Made by a program: the position numbers and the translations under genes
In this document: one piece after another, positions 43,901 to 53,138 of the stretch
How positions within the stretch are numbered: the first letter of the stretch is position 1
Layout of the letters: every line of letters starts with the position of its first letter
Notes under the pieces: model-generated
Databases searched by the model: none
What the model was told of the DNA's origin: nothing
The model's input: only the letters and a program-made list of their open reading frames with translations
Assembly: GCA_028284145.1 (NCBI GenBank)
Contig: JANQSH010000140.1
Span: forward strand, 56,754 to 120,753
DNA: 64,000 nucleotides
Source: Planctomycetaceae bacterium
Lineage (GTDB): Bacteria > Planctomycetota > Planctomycetia > Planctomycetales > Planctomycetaceae
Direction: 5' to 3'

Positions 43901-44602
43901 CTGCCCTATCCCGGCCGATTGAGTGTTGTGCCGGGTATCTTTGGCGGGTTGCCTCGCGTCGATGATTATGTTCCTGCCGCAAGCAGGGAACGCACATTGC
44001 GTTGGAAACATCTGGTGCGACTAAGTGGTTCGGATCTGATCGCTGTGGATGACAACAACACGATTGTCAAGGTTCGGTTTTCGCAGGCTGGCGGTCCCCA
44101 TCTCGAAGCGGCGGCAGCGGTCAAGCTCGATGCACCGATCGACGTTCGCCCGGCGGCAGGAGGTGGAGTTGTGGTTGTTGCCGACGCCGAGCAGCATCTG
44201 CGCGTATTGGATGACACCGGCCTTACACAGCGCGAACAGATTCAACTGCCGGCGGATATCAGCAACGATTTGTGGTTGATCGGCACGTTTCTCTTCGTGG
44301 AAACATCCGACGATCAGTTGCATTGCTTCAATGTGAAGCCGCAATTATCGACAGTCTGGTCTCTCCCGCTGGGGAAAGCATCCCTGGCGGGCCAACCTTT
44401 GTTGCAAAACGGCAAACTGATTGTTGCTGAAACGGACGGGCAGGTTCAAATCGTCAATGTTGCTACGGGAGCGGTAGAACGCAAGGCGGCATTGGGACAG
44501 TCATTGAGCCAGGGGCCACGACTGATGGGACAATCCATTGTGGTCGGAAGTATCGACGGAACTTTGTATCGGGTCGACAATCTGTTACAGGGACAGCCAT
44601 GA
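40943..44602 (+). CDS. FHA-TM-TPR-PQQ beta-propeller protein
   Basis: 1219 residues. An N-terminal FHA domain (LTVTKLNGKTETINLEK, VSVGQHSSSDIIVTDAGVAP, LHCRLGW) reads phospho-Thr. An acidic, Ser/Asp-rich linker (90-240) is followed by a membrane helix (FVLIMVGGSAALLLTAFTVW). After that come helical TPR-like repeats (about 285-500) and a large PQQ/WD-like beta-propeller (510-1219; DAVTFEPVWRRVIGLDSPFF, RQSGELVWRQPLGDRPEGPP). The FHA part is inside the cell, the rest outside. The outer part may bind a ligand or the envelope while FHA recruits phosphorylated partners. It is coupled by ATGA to the next gene. Confidence 0.9.
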   Translation: MPILTVTKLNGKTETINLEKDQMVSVGQHSSSDIIVTDAGVAPLHCRLGWNGKNCLVIATSPEGVDLDGTIVRKGMLKPESVLRVGSMDISLGEETSGEGKPPESTYDLVAIDDDEPNRKKQVASGSVELNPITDDAVDVDAVDTERRSGSSRGKSDESDDDAMSDEMAAEILDDDDDWDLEDLSDEDLAAADASHSNGGSQTPMLSRGDGSDAPPPKGDKKKGEAGDAEENDKKKPKSSLLSSLRSEPTRPGEHDIARSPFVLIMVGGSAALLLTAFTVWFMIFREGSTSMFESARQEMEQGKYAQAIKGFEEFLNEYPRDGRVDEAIRMLGESKILTEISGATPDWAAGVEALKEFIKVNKDRDDFSEYYPRILKYAEQIGLGAAKTAESEKNRDLIQISHEGSKLLQRYSPSDSPPTAKLSEIETARQKADAAILKQETWNQTVATIEEAIKDQKPHNGLAARRKLLAQYAEFESSKELKALLERLLDTESQIVQLEALNKDALTKNAAGTAASTYSLINQQRALSDEDSDGRAIVAVSNGCCYGLDAVTFEPVWRRVIGLDSPFFPIKADAGVSGVLLFDTNRKELIYLNRQSGELVWRQPLGDRPEGPPLIRGGQALVPTQAGDLFLVDVETGRIKERLRFPRRLLAPPVHVATSNQIVLAADREVMYTVSLNPFACRKVTYLGHQPDSLTARLLTMGPYVLVTDTPSPNASRIRVLDASNENERMQVVAESSIKGTVYDAPMIRGNQLIVPSRPETLTAFTVSDVSGKDILTLNSSERIESPVDGEIFFTIGPDNVIWMASSALRMLQLSPDGFYVNPRIAAIGQSTQPIQIVDLNVYAGRKLPASQSVSMLQLDRSALTIKSQTVLGSPILDWTTAGQSSLVAITDVGDIYTISGAEVNSGGFEEKPFRGLPLSETMSKPLIVAELATGQIAVHGQSQNQDDETIPKLWLVNQSGQVAREYQLKGMLDTKPVMIESGVVLPYPGRLSVVPGIFGGLPRVDDYVPAASRERTLRWKHLVRLSGSDLIAVDDNNTIVKVRFSQAGGPHLEAAAAVKLDAPIDVRPAAGGGVVVVADAEQHLRVLDDTGLTQREQIQLPADISNDLWLIGTFLFVETSDDQLHCFNVKPQLSTVWSLPLGKASLAGQPLLQNGKLIVAETDGQVQIVNVATGAVERKAALGQSLSQGPRLMGQSIVVGSIDGTLYRVDNLLQGQP

Positions 44603-47295
44603 CAGACAACCGAAAGCGAACATCAACGACACCCCTGCGATCTTCTGTCTGGCTGTACTCGATCGTTATGGTTTTGGGTATCGTATTTTATCAGGCTGCC
44701 AACACCGCAGCATTCGCACAACCGAACAACCAGCCTGGTCCCACATTTCAGCAACCCTTTAATCAGCCAGGCGGACAGCCGCAACCGGGAAACGCGCCAC
44801 CAGGTCAGCAACCTCCCGGGAATGCCCAGCCTGGCCCACCTCCCGGCGTAAGTCCACCTCCTGGACAGCAACCGGGTGAGCAACCACAACCGCCACCAAA
44901 AAAGTCGCCGGAAGAGGTGCAAAAGAACACATCCGATCTGCCAACCATCGACGAAATGCCGATCCCCTCAGCGAAAGACCTGCTGACCAAGCCACCAGTC
45001 GACTGGCTGGTCATCGACAAAGATAAAGTGATGGTGGTGAACAAGGTGTTTCCCCGTCCGCATACGCTCGTAAAGCTGCAGGAAAAATTCGACGAGAGCT
45101 TTAATTGGCCCAAACCGAAAACCACAGAAGAACGTGAACAACAGATTGCCGAACGGGAGGAGTTGAACTACCTGGTCATTACAATTCCCGGTGATAAGTC
45201 ACGAAAAGAATTCCGCATTCGTCGCGACAAAATCGAGTCGATCGTCTATCACGAAGAACTGATGCTGCGTCGGGCTGAAGGGTTGATGGCAGAAGAAAAG
45301 TTTCCCGAGGCATACGAATTTCTTTATATGGTGACACGTGTTTCTCCCAAATGGCCGGGGTTGAAGCGTCGCAATCAACTCATCAAATACCAGCAGGCTT
45401 CGTCGCATTTCAAAGCCGGGCGAATCGAGACTGCATTCATGTGGCTGGAACGCGTTCACGTCGAAAACGACAAGTATCCGCAACTCTCGCAATTCCTGGG
45501 GGCCTGTACCGATAAACTGGTATCTGAAGCAGTTCAAGACAAAGACTACCGCCAGGCGCGGCACTTCCTGTCGCGTTTGCGGCAGATGGATGCTCAGCAC
45601 CCGTCATTCATCAAGTGGGCTAAATTCCTGAATGATCATGCTGTGAAGTTTGTGACTCAGGCGCGGAATGCTTATTCCTCGGGCGACCACCCCAACGCAG
45701 TTTATTTGTCGGCCCAGGCAGCCGATGTCTGGCCTGTGGCGACAGGCCTGGCTGATGTCTATCGCAGAGCAACGCGACGGTATCAGATTCTCAACGTGGG
45801 TGGCGTCGATCAATTGGGAGGCGAGCAACTTTACCCCATCAAAACCCGAACGGAATTACGTCACGAGCATCTGATGAATCAGTCGCTGTTCGAGATTGAT
45901 CGTGTGGATGGTTCGGCCCGGTATTACACAAACTATTTCGAGAATTGGGAGCCAACCGAATTGGGACGGCGAATTTCCTTCAATCTGCGTCAACGCCGCG
46001 CTAATTGGGAATCCCGCCCGCAGTTGACGGCACCTCAACTTGTTTCACAATATCTGGAACGGATCGATCCCGACAATCCGCTCTACGATGAACGCCTGAG
46101 TCACTACATTGCATCGCTTTCTGTGCAATCTCCTTTTCGGTTTGAAATGAAACTCTCGGAAGTCCCGTTAAGGCCGGAAGCGGTACTGAATCTGGTTCCC
46201 ACTCTGGGGGAAGAGGACATCTCGCCAGATTCCGAAGGGAATGTGGCTGCCTCGGGCGAATTTGCCACGCGGTTTCGCAAGGTACGCCAGGATGGAAACC
46301 GGACGGTTTTTCGCCGTGCCATTTCTCAACGAGATGGCCTCAGCGAATACCATGTGGCAGAAGTAAACGAGATCTCTTTTCCGACGCATGAAGAAGCGAT
46401 TCGCGCGATCATCCGCGATGATGTATCGTTTCTGCCCTACATCCGTCCGGAGGATGTTTCCCGTTTTCAGGATGACGAACAATTTGAAGTGCGGAAGTAC
46501 GCTCTGCCGGTCAATCATGTGCTGCAATTCAATTTCGGCAACAAGGCACTGCAAAGCAGAGAATTACGTCGGGCCATTGCGTTTTCGCTCAACCGTGAGA
46601 AAATGATGGAGGAAGTTCTGCTGGAAAGAGCGGGAAAACACCTGGCGCGGATTGTAACTGCTCCGTACTATTCGGGAAGCGATGCCTACAACCCGAACAT
46701 CGAACCCCGTAAGTATGACATCGCCCTTTCGCTTTCCCTGAAGGCGGCTGCTCAGAATTCTTACGGTGGGGTGATTCCGCCGCTGAAAATGCTGATCGGA
46801 GCCGACCCACTGCAACAGGCTGTTGCCCAGGCAATGGTCAAACAGTGGAAGCGGATTGGGCTGGAAGTCGAGTTGATTACCCCGGAAATGGCCTTGAAGG
46901 GAAAAGAACGACCGAAGTGGGATCTGCTTTATCGCTCGTTGACGATGACCGAACCCGCGACGCAAATGTGGACGTTTCTGACACTGGAAGAGCAAGCGAG
47001 TGTGAATTCCCTTTCCCAATTGCCCGACTGGTTGCGTCAACCGGTATTGGATGTGGAATCGGCCGTTGATTTCAAAAGTGCGCAGGCCGCGTTACGTCGC
47101 CTGCACCAAATGACCTGGTCGAATTGCAGCTATGTCCCACTTTGGGAGGTCGATGAGTTTATGGTTTATCGCCGAAAAAAGGTCGAGATTCCTCTGAAGC
47201 GAAATATCCGCGGACAGGTGAATCCGCCAATGCACGCTTACGATGGCATCGAACAATGGACCATTCAACCCTGGTATGCGACGACTTCACGATGA
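44599..47295 (+). CDS. TPR and SBP_bac_5 fusion: exported solute-binding-like protein
   Basis: 898 residues. A hydrophobic N-terminal helix (VWLYSIVMVLGIVFYQAAN), then a Pro/Gly/Gln-rich tract (QPGGQPQPGNAPPG, PPPGQQPGEQPQPPP), then helical TPR-like repeats (about 215-430). From about 480 there is an extracellular solute-binding domain of the peptide/nickel type: VRKYALPVNHVLQFNFGN, LRRAIAFSLNREKMMEEVLL, AGKHLARIVTAPYYSGSDAY, QAMVKQWKRIGLEVELI. Normal SBP_bac_5 proteins deliver to ABC permeases; none is encoded here. The fusion and its place after an ExbBD motor suggest another use. Confidence 0.88.
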   Translation: MTDNRKRTSTTPLRSSVWLYSIVMVLGIVFYQAANTAAFAQPNNQPGPTFQQPFNQPGGQPQPGNAPPGQQPPGNAQPGPPPGVSPPPGQQPGEQPQPPPKKSPEEVQKNTSDLPTIDEMPIPSAKDLLTKPPVDWLVIDKDKVMVVNKVFPRPHTLVKLQEKFDESFNWPKPKTTEEREQQIAEREELNYLVITIPGDKSRKEFRIRRDKIESIVYHEELMLRRAEGLMAEEKFPEAYEFLYMVTRVSPKWPGLKRRNQLIKYQQASSHFKAGRIETAFMWLERVHVENDKYPQLSQFLGACTDKLVSEAVQDKDYRQARHFLSRLRQMDAQHPSFIKWAKFLNDHAVKFVTQARNAYSSGDHPNAVYLSAQAADVWPVATGLADVYRRATRRYQILNVGGVDQLGGEQLYPIKTRTELRHEHLMNQSLFEIDRVDGSARYYTNYFENWEPTELGRRISFNLRQRRANWESRPQLTAPQLVSQYLERIDPDNPLYDERLSHYIASLSVQSPFRFEMKLSEVPLRPEAVLNLVPTLGEEDISPDSEGNVAASGEFATRFRKVRQDGNRTVFRRAISQRDGLSEYHVAEVNEISFPTHEEAIRAIIRDDVSFLPYIRPEDVSRFQDDEQFEVRKYALPVNHVLQFNFGNKALQSRELRRAIAFSLNREKMMEEVLLERAGKHLARIVTAPYYSGSDAYNPNIEPRKYDIALSLSLKAAAQNSYGGVIPPLKMLIGADPLQQAVAQAMVKQWKRIGLEVELITPEMALKGKERPKWDLLYRSLTMTEPATQMWTFLTLEEQASVNSLSQLPDWLRQPVLDVESAVDFKSAQAALRRLHQMTWSNCSYVPLWEVDEFMVYRRKKVEIPLKRNIRGQVNPPMHAYDGIEQWTIQPWYATTSR

Positions 47296-48941
47296 ATATG
47301 ATGATTCAGTCTGGTCGAAAAATCTGGAAACCAGTCGCAGGGGCGATCGTCGTCGTCGCGATCAGTCTGGCGTTGATTCCACTCACCGGCCGAACACAGG
47401 AACCTGCAGCGGCAGACAATCGTGCGAATGGGAATCCCAACACCGAAACGAGGAAGAAAGAGGCAACGTCAATACTGGAGCCGACAAAGTCCACACCCAG
47501 GAAACCGGCTATCCATAAGCCTCCCATACCAGAACCGCTTCCCATTGAGTTGCGGCCTTACCGTGTAAAAGTCGAGGTCGCGTTTGCATCACACGGCGCG
47601 TTGACGCCGGAACGTCGCCAACTGTTTGTCGATCGACTGGCACGGCGGATTGATGCAGCATATGGCGTCTGCTGGAATGTCGATGTCGAAGAGTGTCGCT
47701 GGCTGTTTCCCGCCCATCGCGAAAGTCTCGACCGCCTTTCGCCCGAATTTCTGAAAGCGAAATATGGTGAAGACAATTCCGACAAGGTCTTTCTGCTGGC
47801 GACCCGGCTGGAGGGGGATCGACTGGTTGTTGCCGGTCGCGAATGGGATACGCGAATTCACACACTCACCCACTCGGCACAATTAGAGACTCGGGAGTTT
47901 CCGCTGGCAGCAGATATCGCAGCGCTCCTCATTCGGGAGTTGTTTCGCCCGGTTGCGGAAATCTCGGAAGTGGAATTTGAGCAAATCGGCATGCGACTTC
48001 AGGCCGGAGCTTTTTTAACTCCCGATTCCACAGCGACGCAGGTTGTCCCCAAGGATCATTTCCTGCCGTATGTTCGCTACAAAGACAAGGAGTATCAGGT
48101 TCAGAAAGTCACCTCGCTTCCCTGGACTTATATTCGCAGCGATGAGGTCGACGGTTTTCACATCAAGGGCAGAATGGTTTCCGGAATGCGATTGGGACTG
48201 AGTGGCAAAAAGAGTAAACGGATTGAACGTCTGGCGTTGGCTGTCAATCCGGCAAAACGTGACACCACCTTGCAACTGGTGTTGCGCAAGTATCCCGATC
48301 GTGTACTCGCCGCCCACATGGTTCGTGTCGTCTCCAAGGTAACGTATAAAGAAGAAGCCAGGGGTGAACTGCTGGAGTTGTACAGCGATCGAAATGGCAA
48401 GGTCAGCATTCCGTTTCGCGAAGATGACCCACTGGTCTGGATTTATGTCCGCAGCGGCAAGCAGGTACTCGCCCGCGTACCTTACATCACAGGCAGTGGA
48501 ATAGACATCGAATTGCAATTGCCCGATGATTCCATCCGATTGGCCGTCGAGGGACAGATCATTCTGTTGCGGACCGATCTGATTGACACGGTTGCCCGCC
48601 GCGCGTCAATTTTGCATCGCATTCGCAAGTTTTCGCAAGCGGGGGATTTCAAACCGGTCGATCAGGCGAAATCTGAAATCAAGGATCTGACACTCATGTC
48701 CGAATTCCGACGCCGATTGAGCAACATCCGCAACGAGGCATTGGCCAGATTGAGGGCCAATCCGGACCGTATGGCAGAGCGGCGCATCAACAAGCTGTGT
48801 GATGAGACGACAGGCCTGTTCGAGCGGTATCTCGACGAAAGCACGCTGGAGGAAGCGGTCGAGGAAGCTGAGGAACTTAGAAAACTCGACGAACAGGAAA
48901 AGAAAGACAACGAGCGGGATAATCTCGATTTTGCCGCGTGA
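47292..48941 (+). CDS. Exported protein of unknown function, last gene of the ExbBD operon
   Basis: 549 residues from ATG 47292, overlapping the previous stop by ATGA. One N-terminal hydrophobic segment (AGAIVVVAISLALIPLTG) is followed by a Pro/Lys-rich linker. Regions from about 95 to 410 are beta-rich (RVKVEVAFASHGALTPERRQ, DRVLAAHMVRVVSKVTYKEE). The C-terminal 90 residues form a charged coiled coil (MAERRINKLCDETTGLFERY, EEAVEEAEELRKLDEQEKKD). No known family. A periplasmic structural role is plausible. Confidence 0.75.
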   Translation: MNMMIQSGRKIWKPVAGAIVVVAISLALIPLTGRTQEPAAADNRANGNPNTETRKKEATSILEPTKSTPRKPAIHKPPIPEPLPIELRPYRVKVEVAFASHGALTPERRQLFVDRLARRIDAAYGVCWNVDVEECRWLFPAHRESLDRLSPEFLKAKYGEDNSDKVFLLATRLEGDRLVVAGREWDTRIHTLTHSAQLETREFPLAADIAALLIRELFRPVAEISEVEFEQIGMRLQAGAFLTPDSTATQVVPKDHFLPYVRYKDKEYQVQKVTSLPWTYIRSDEVDGFHIKGRMVSGMRLGLSGKKSKRIERLALAVNPAKRDTTLQLVLRKYPDRVLAAHMVRVVSKVTYKEEARGELLELYSDRNGKVSIPFREDDPLVWIYVRSGKQVLARVPYITGSGIDIELQLPDDSIRLAVEGQIILLRTDLIDTVARRASILHRIRKFSQAGDFKPVDQAKSEIKDLTLMSEFRRRLSNIRNEALARLRANPDRMAERRINKLCDETTGLFERYLDESTLEEAVEEAEELRKLDEQEKKDNERDNLDFAA

Positions 48942-48958
48942 AATGCGGTGGTCGGCTT

Positions 48959-49279
48959 TTATCGACGTGGCAGCGCGATCGAATACATGCCGGTAACTGT
49001 GCCGATCGACATCAGACTGAAGGCGGTCCAGTCAGGCGGATCAACAACGATCCTGTTTTCTTCATTCAGGGTTGAAAACAGTCCCTCAAATTCTTCATCT
49101 TTTTCCAACTCAGGTTCCGCTTTCAGAACCAGCCGGTCCACGAATAGCAGCATAACGCCACAAAACACGACAAAGAGTCCGGAAGTGAAGAAAATTTTTC
49201 GCCACATGGCGTCGTCCTTGAATCCAGCTTTGTGATTCTTGAAAGAGTTAATTCTGTTTTCAATATCGTCGATCCGCAC
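48959..49279 (-). CDS. Small membrane protein
   Basis: 106 residues with two hydrophobic segments (IFFTSGLFVVFCGVMLLFVD and WTAFSLMSIGTVTGMYSIAL) separated by a charged loop (KAEPELEKDEEFEGLFSTLN). Start codon GTG 49279 without a strong ribosome-binding site. No family recognised. Convergent with the ExbBD operon end. Confidence 0.6.
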   Translation of the reverse strand: MRIDDIENRINSFKNHKAGFKDDAMWRKIFFTSGLFVVFCGVMLLFVDRLVLKAEPELEKDEEFEGLFSTLNEENRIVVDPPDWTAFSLMSIGTVTGMYSIALPRR

Positions 49280-49521
49280 TCTGGAGTTCGCAGGGAGTTG
49301 GTACGGGAGTGGAGACGAGATCGCACGATTTCGGTTACGTCGATTGACCGACTTATGCCGCTACTTCATGCTTCTGATTATCACGGTTGTGATGGTTGAA
49401 CGGGGCGACTCTGTGATCATTGCCCGTCCACTCTCTCTGGCGATGGCGACTGGTTTTCAAAGGCGTTGTCCGATAAAGTGGCCCTCTTGACGAGTACCGC
49501 ACACCAAAGAGGAATACCATT

Positions 49522-50595
49522 GTGGACGCGAAAATTGTTCTACTTCCGGGTGATGGCATCGGTCCGGAAATCATCAATCAGGCAGAACGGGTCATTGATA
49601 CTGTTGCAACGCGGTTTGGTCACACGCTCTCCTGCAGCCGGCATTTGATGGGCGGCATCGCGATCGATGAAACCGGTTCACCTCTGCCGGAAGAGACCAT
49701 TGCCGCCTGCAAAGCAGCCGATGCCGTGCTGCTGGGGGCGGTTGGCGGGCCGAAATGGGACGACCCTTCAGCCAGGACCCGTCCGGAAAAAGGATTACTC
49801 GGCATCCGGAAAGAGATGGGCCTGTTTGCCAACCTGCGACCGATCAAGGCTCAGTCACAATTGATCGATGCCTCACCCCTGAAGCGTGAGATTGTCGAAG
49901 GGGTCGATATTTTCTTTGTCCGTGAATTGACCGGCGGCATCTATTTCGGCGAATCAGGCAGGAAGGAAATCGATGGGAGCGAAGAGGCCTGGAACGTCAT
50001 GTCCTACACAACTCCGGAAATCGAACGCGTTGTGCGAATCGCAGCCGAAGCCGCGAAGCTGCGGCGCGGCAAGGTAACGTCTGTCGACAAGGCCAACGTG
50101 CTGGAAGTCTCCCGTCTATGGCGACAGATCGCCGCTAAGGTGATGGCGGACGAATACCCGGACCTCGAATATGAAGTGGTACTGGTCGATGCGATGGCCA
50201 TGCATCTGATTTCCCGCCCGCGCGATTTCGATGTCGTGGTAACGGGTAATCTGTTTGGCGACATTCTTACCGATGAAGGTTCGATGTTACCGGGGTCGCT
50301 CGGACTGCTTCCTTCGGCGTCACTCGGTTCCGGCGGTCCGGGATTATACGAGCCGATTCATGGTTCCGCACCAGACATCGCCGGCCAGGGGGTGGCCAAC
50401 CCTCTGGCGACCATTCTTGCGACCGCAATGATGTTTCGTCATTCGCTCGGTCTGGACGAAGAAGCTCAGGCAATTGAAGCAGCCGTTGATGCCGCTTTGG
50501 ACACCGGATACCGCACACCCGACATTGCCAGAGGCAGCTCGAGCATCGGTACGGTCGAAATGGCCGATCATGTTGTTACAGCACTCGAAGGCTGA
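49522..50595 (+). CDS. leuB: 3-isopropylmalate dehydrogenase
   Basis: 357 residues. Oxidises and decarboxylates 3-isopropylmalate to 2-oxoisocaproate in leucine synthesis with [42 protein letters not shown] and [20 protein letters not shown] are family signatures. The start is GTG 49522 with AGAGGAA 8 nt upstream. Standalone: no leuA, leuC or leuD nearby. Confidence 0.97.
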   Translation: MDAKIVLLPGDGIGPEIINQAERVIDTVATRFGHTLSCSRHLMGGIAIDETGSPLPEETIAACKAADAVLLGAVGGPKWDDPSARTRPEKGLLGIRKEMGLFANLRPIKAQSQLIDASPLKREIVEGVDIFFVRELTGGIYFGESGRKEIDGSEEAWNVMSYTTPEIERVVRIAAEAAKLRRGKVTSVDKANVLEVSRLWRQIAAKVMADEYPDLEYEVVLVDAMAMHLISRPRDFDVVVTGNLFGDILTDEGSMLPGSLGLLPSASLGSGGPGLYEPIHGSAPDIAGQGVANPLATILATAMMFRHSLGLDEEAQAIEAAVDAALDTGYRTPDIARGSSSIGTVEMADHVVTALEG

Positions 50596-50996
50596 TTCCC
50601 TGTTCTGCTCTCCACGGTTGCTTGCCATCTTTCGGTTTCAGGAACTTCGCATCGATCTCCTTGTACCATTTGTGCAAACGGTTTCGCATTTTGTTAACGC
50701 GGTCCGGCATCTTTTCCGCCAGATTATCCCACTCGCCAATGTCCTCTTTTCAAATTGTAAAGGTGGACCTGGCCATCTTCGTACCGTTCAGTCAGTTTGA
50801 GGTTTTCCTCCCGGATCGCACCGCCGGGAAAGCCACCCTGATTGGTGTAGCGCGGGTAATGCCAGAAGAGTGAATGTTGTTTTTGGGTTTTCTCACCCTT
50901 CAACAGCGGCACGAAGCTGATACCATCGACGCCACGCTTTCCCGTCAATTGCCGTTCATCCCATTCTGCTTTGATCAACCTGACGCAGAGCGTCAA
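50575..50996 (-). pseudogene. Sulfatase C-terminal remnant with frameshift
   Basis: On the minus strand the open frame gives KRGVDGISFVPLLKGEKTQK, FWHYPRYTNQGGFPGGAIRE, LTERYEDGQVHLYNLK, the C-terminal part of a formylglycine-dependent sulfatase. After that the frame breaks at an A4 run (50747-50750). Dropping one base restores EDIGEWDNLAEKMPDRVNKM and a normal tail that ends inside leuB. The catalytic N-terminal two thirds are missing. It is a decayed gene overlapped by leuB. Confidence 0.75.
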
Positions 50997-51281
50997 AAAA
51001 CGGTTTTTTCGTGTCTGTCACGTGAACTGAAGAGACTGCGTAAAGTGTGCAAAGATTAACGGCTGTTTTTGGGGCACATCATCGTTATCTTTCGCACGAT
51101 TTCACACTGTTTCAAAGGCTCAAAATGGTCCTGCAACCGAAGATCGCATCCTTACGTTGACACGTTTTTTCGCTGCAATTACAGTTCACCCCGCGCTGAA
51201 AAGTCACAGCGGAAAACTGTTGTGGACTTGGAATTTCACGGCGGGCATCCCACGTCAGGGAGGACGTTTTCCGCGCTGTCG

Positions 51282-52061
51282 ATGAGGAATCTGATGGTCT
51301 GTTTTTGTGCGATTGCTGGAGTTTCAATGCTCGTAGGGGCGTCGATGATGTCCCTTTCCGAGGCCACCATCGCTCCACATCATCAATCGATTTCAGCGCC
51401 CGCAACCATCGACTCTGTACCTGATGGTCTGGCTTTGCAGGTTGAACCTCTGACTGAGAAGCAACCACTGCAACGGCAGGCGAAACAGACCGAAACGGAA
51501 GACCGTCGCAACGAAGGACACCGCTGGAAGCCCCAGGTAAAACCACACATCTGGAAGTACATTGTGTTGCATCATACGGCAACCAAAGTTGGCAGTGTGG
51601 CGAGTATTCACGCAGCGCATCGACAACGCAAAGACGCCGAAGGCAACCCCTGGCTGGGGATTGGCTATCACTTTGTGATTGGTAACGGCAAAGGCATGCC
51701 TGATGGCGCCATTGAGCCGACTTTCCGCTGGCGCAAACAACTGCACGGTGCCCATGCCGGAGCGAAAAATTTCAACAGCGATGGCATCGGTATTGTTCTC
51801 GTCGGCAATTTTGAAAACGACAAACCAACAGCCGCCCAGTTGTTGGCCGTGAAGCGTCTTGTCGCTTATTTGAAGGCGGAATTCGCAATTTCCAGCGAGG
51901 AAATTGTCGGACATGGTGATGTCAAAGCGACTGCCTGTCCTGGTCGCCATTTTCCGTTACAGGATATCGTTCAGGTTTCTTCGCCCGGTTCCAACGGCGC
52001 ATCTGTTTCCGCTTCCGACAAAAACGCGGCGATTCAGATGGGAGGAAAGCAGCAGCCATGA
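51282..52061 (+). CDS. Exported N-acetylmuramoyl-L-alanine amidase (PGRP/Amidase_2)
   Basis: About 259 residues. Signal-anchor ([17 protein letters not shown]), linker, then the amidase_2 fold: [20 protein letters not shown] (zinc His), [40 protein letters not shown] and [18 protein letters not shown] (zinc His and Cys). It cleaves the amide bond between muramic acid and the stem peptide in the thin planctomycete peptidoglycan. ATG 51282 is used; a GGAGG lies 18 nt upstream, further than ideal. It overlaps the hydrolase gene by ATGA. Confidence 0.9.
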   Translation: MRNLMVCFCAIAGVSMLVGASMMSLSEATIAPHHQSISAPATIDSVPDGLALQVEPLTEKQPLQRQAKQTETEDRRNEGHRWKPQVKPHIWKYIVLHHTATKVGSVASIHAAHRQRKDAEGNPWLGIGYHFVIGNGKGMPDGAIEPTFRWRKQLHGAHAGAKNFNSDGIGIVLVGNFENDKPTAAQLLAVKRLVAYLKAEFAISSEEIVGHGDVKATACPGRHFPLQDIVQVSSPGSNGASVSASDKNAAIQMGGKQQP

Positions 52062-52864
52062 AACACCGACTTCCCGAGAATTTCTGGATCAATCGTATTC
52101 CACCAGAACAACTGCCGGACCTCGAAAGTACGGATGCAGACGTCAACGAGTTGATGCCCTGGCTGCCAATTCCGGAAGCGGAAGACCGTAATCGACCTGC
52201 CCACTGGACGACGAGCGAACAGTTCGACGGACATCAGTTCGCGACCTATATTCCCGAACAGCACGAGCCGAACTACACCTACCCATTGTTGATCTGGTTG
52301 CACGGCGAAAACAGTTCAGAGCGGGAATTGATCCCTCTGATGCCCAAACTCAGCACGCGAAACTATTTCGCATTGGCATTGCGGGGAGACAATCCGAAAC
52401 CAACCTCGGAATATGCAGGATTCGGTTGGAAGCCACTGCAGGATGCCATCGTCAACGTGACTTCGCGGATTGAAGAGGCGTTAAAGCATGTTGAAGGCCA
52501 ATTTCAGATTCACTCCGATCGCATCTTTATCGGCGGATTTGATCAGGGAGCGGAACTCGCGTTGGCGATCTGTCTGACGCAACCCGACTTGTTTGCCGGG
52601 GCGATTTCCCTTTGCGGAAAAATGCCTGCCGAGCAGAGCCTGCTCCGAAGATTTCGACTCTTGCACGGTAAACGGGTCTTGTTGGTCGCGGGGAAGCAGG
52701 ACCAGAAGGTTACCCTTACTGACATTCAACAGACGCAGAAATTGCTGTACACCTCAGGTCTGGATGTTTCGGCTCAAGCGTTCCATGCGGGACATGAAAT
52801 CAGCGATGACATGCTTTCCAGCATGAACTCGTGGATGATGAATGGTATCTGCACTGCCGTTTGA
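52058..52864 (+). CDS. Alpha/beta-hydrolase-fold protein lacking the nucleophilic serine
   Basis: 268 residues of the phospholipase/carboxylesterase (DUF-like dienelactone) type: [20 protein letters not shown] (oxyanion region), [39 protein letters not shown], and a C-terminal [11 protein letters not shown] (His). The usual nucleophile elbow GFSQG reads GFDQG, with Asp in the Ser position; a haloalkane-dehalogenase-type Asp nucleophile or a pseudo-enzyme are both possible. Coupled to the amidase by ATGA. Confidence 0.85.
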   Translation: MKHRLPENFWINRIPPEQLPDLESTDADVNELMPWLPIPEAEDRNRPAHWTTSEQFDGHQFATYIPEQHEPNYTYPLLIWLHGENSSERELIPLMPKLSTRNYFALALRGDNPKPTSEYAGFGWKPLQDAIVNVTSRIEEALKHVEGQFQIHSDRIFIGGFDQGAELALAICLTQPDLFAGAISLCGKMPAEQSLLRRFRLLHGKRVLLVAGKQDQKVTLTDIQQTQKLLYTSGLDVSAQAFHAGHEISDDMLSSMNSWMMNGICTAV

Positions 52865-53138
52865 AATGACTCGAATCGCAATCCGTCCGGCTCGTCAGCG
52901 TAACTGTTGATGAGATTCACGTGTTGTCTTCGGGCAACATAGGTGAAGAACCGTTATTCCGCCGGCTTTATGGATGTTGCAATCGCTTCTGTTCCAGGTC
53001 GATTGTGCGATCTTCGACCTCATCTGGAGGATTTTTGGGCATCGATCACACTTCGGTGGTAGGGTTGTTTGCCTCGTTGAGTCATCAACGCAACTCCTCT
53101 TTCTTCTTCTGGTGTGCCAACTGAAAGGGTCACGAACG

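Noticed and set aside
44760..44910. Tandem DNA repeat in the SBP gene
   Set aside because: The repetition is explained by Pro/Gly/Gln-rich coding and is not a separate DNA element.
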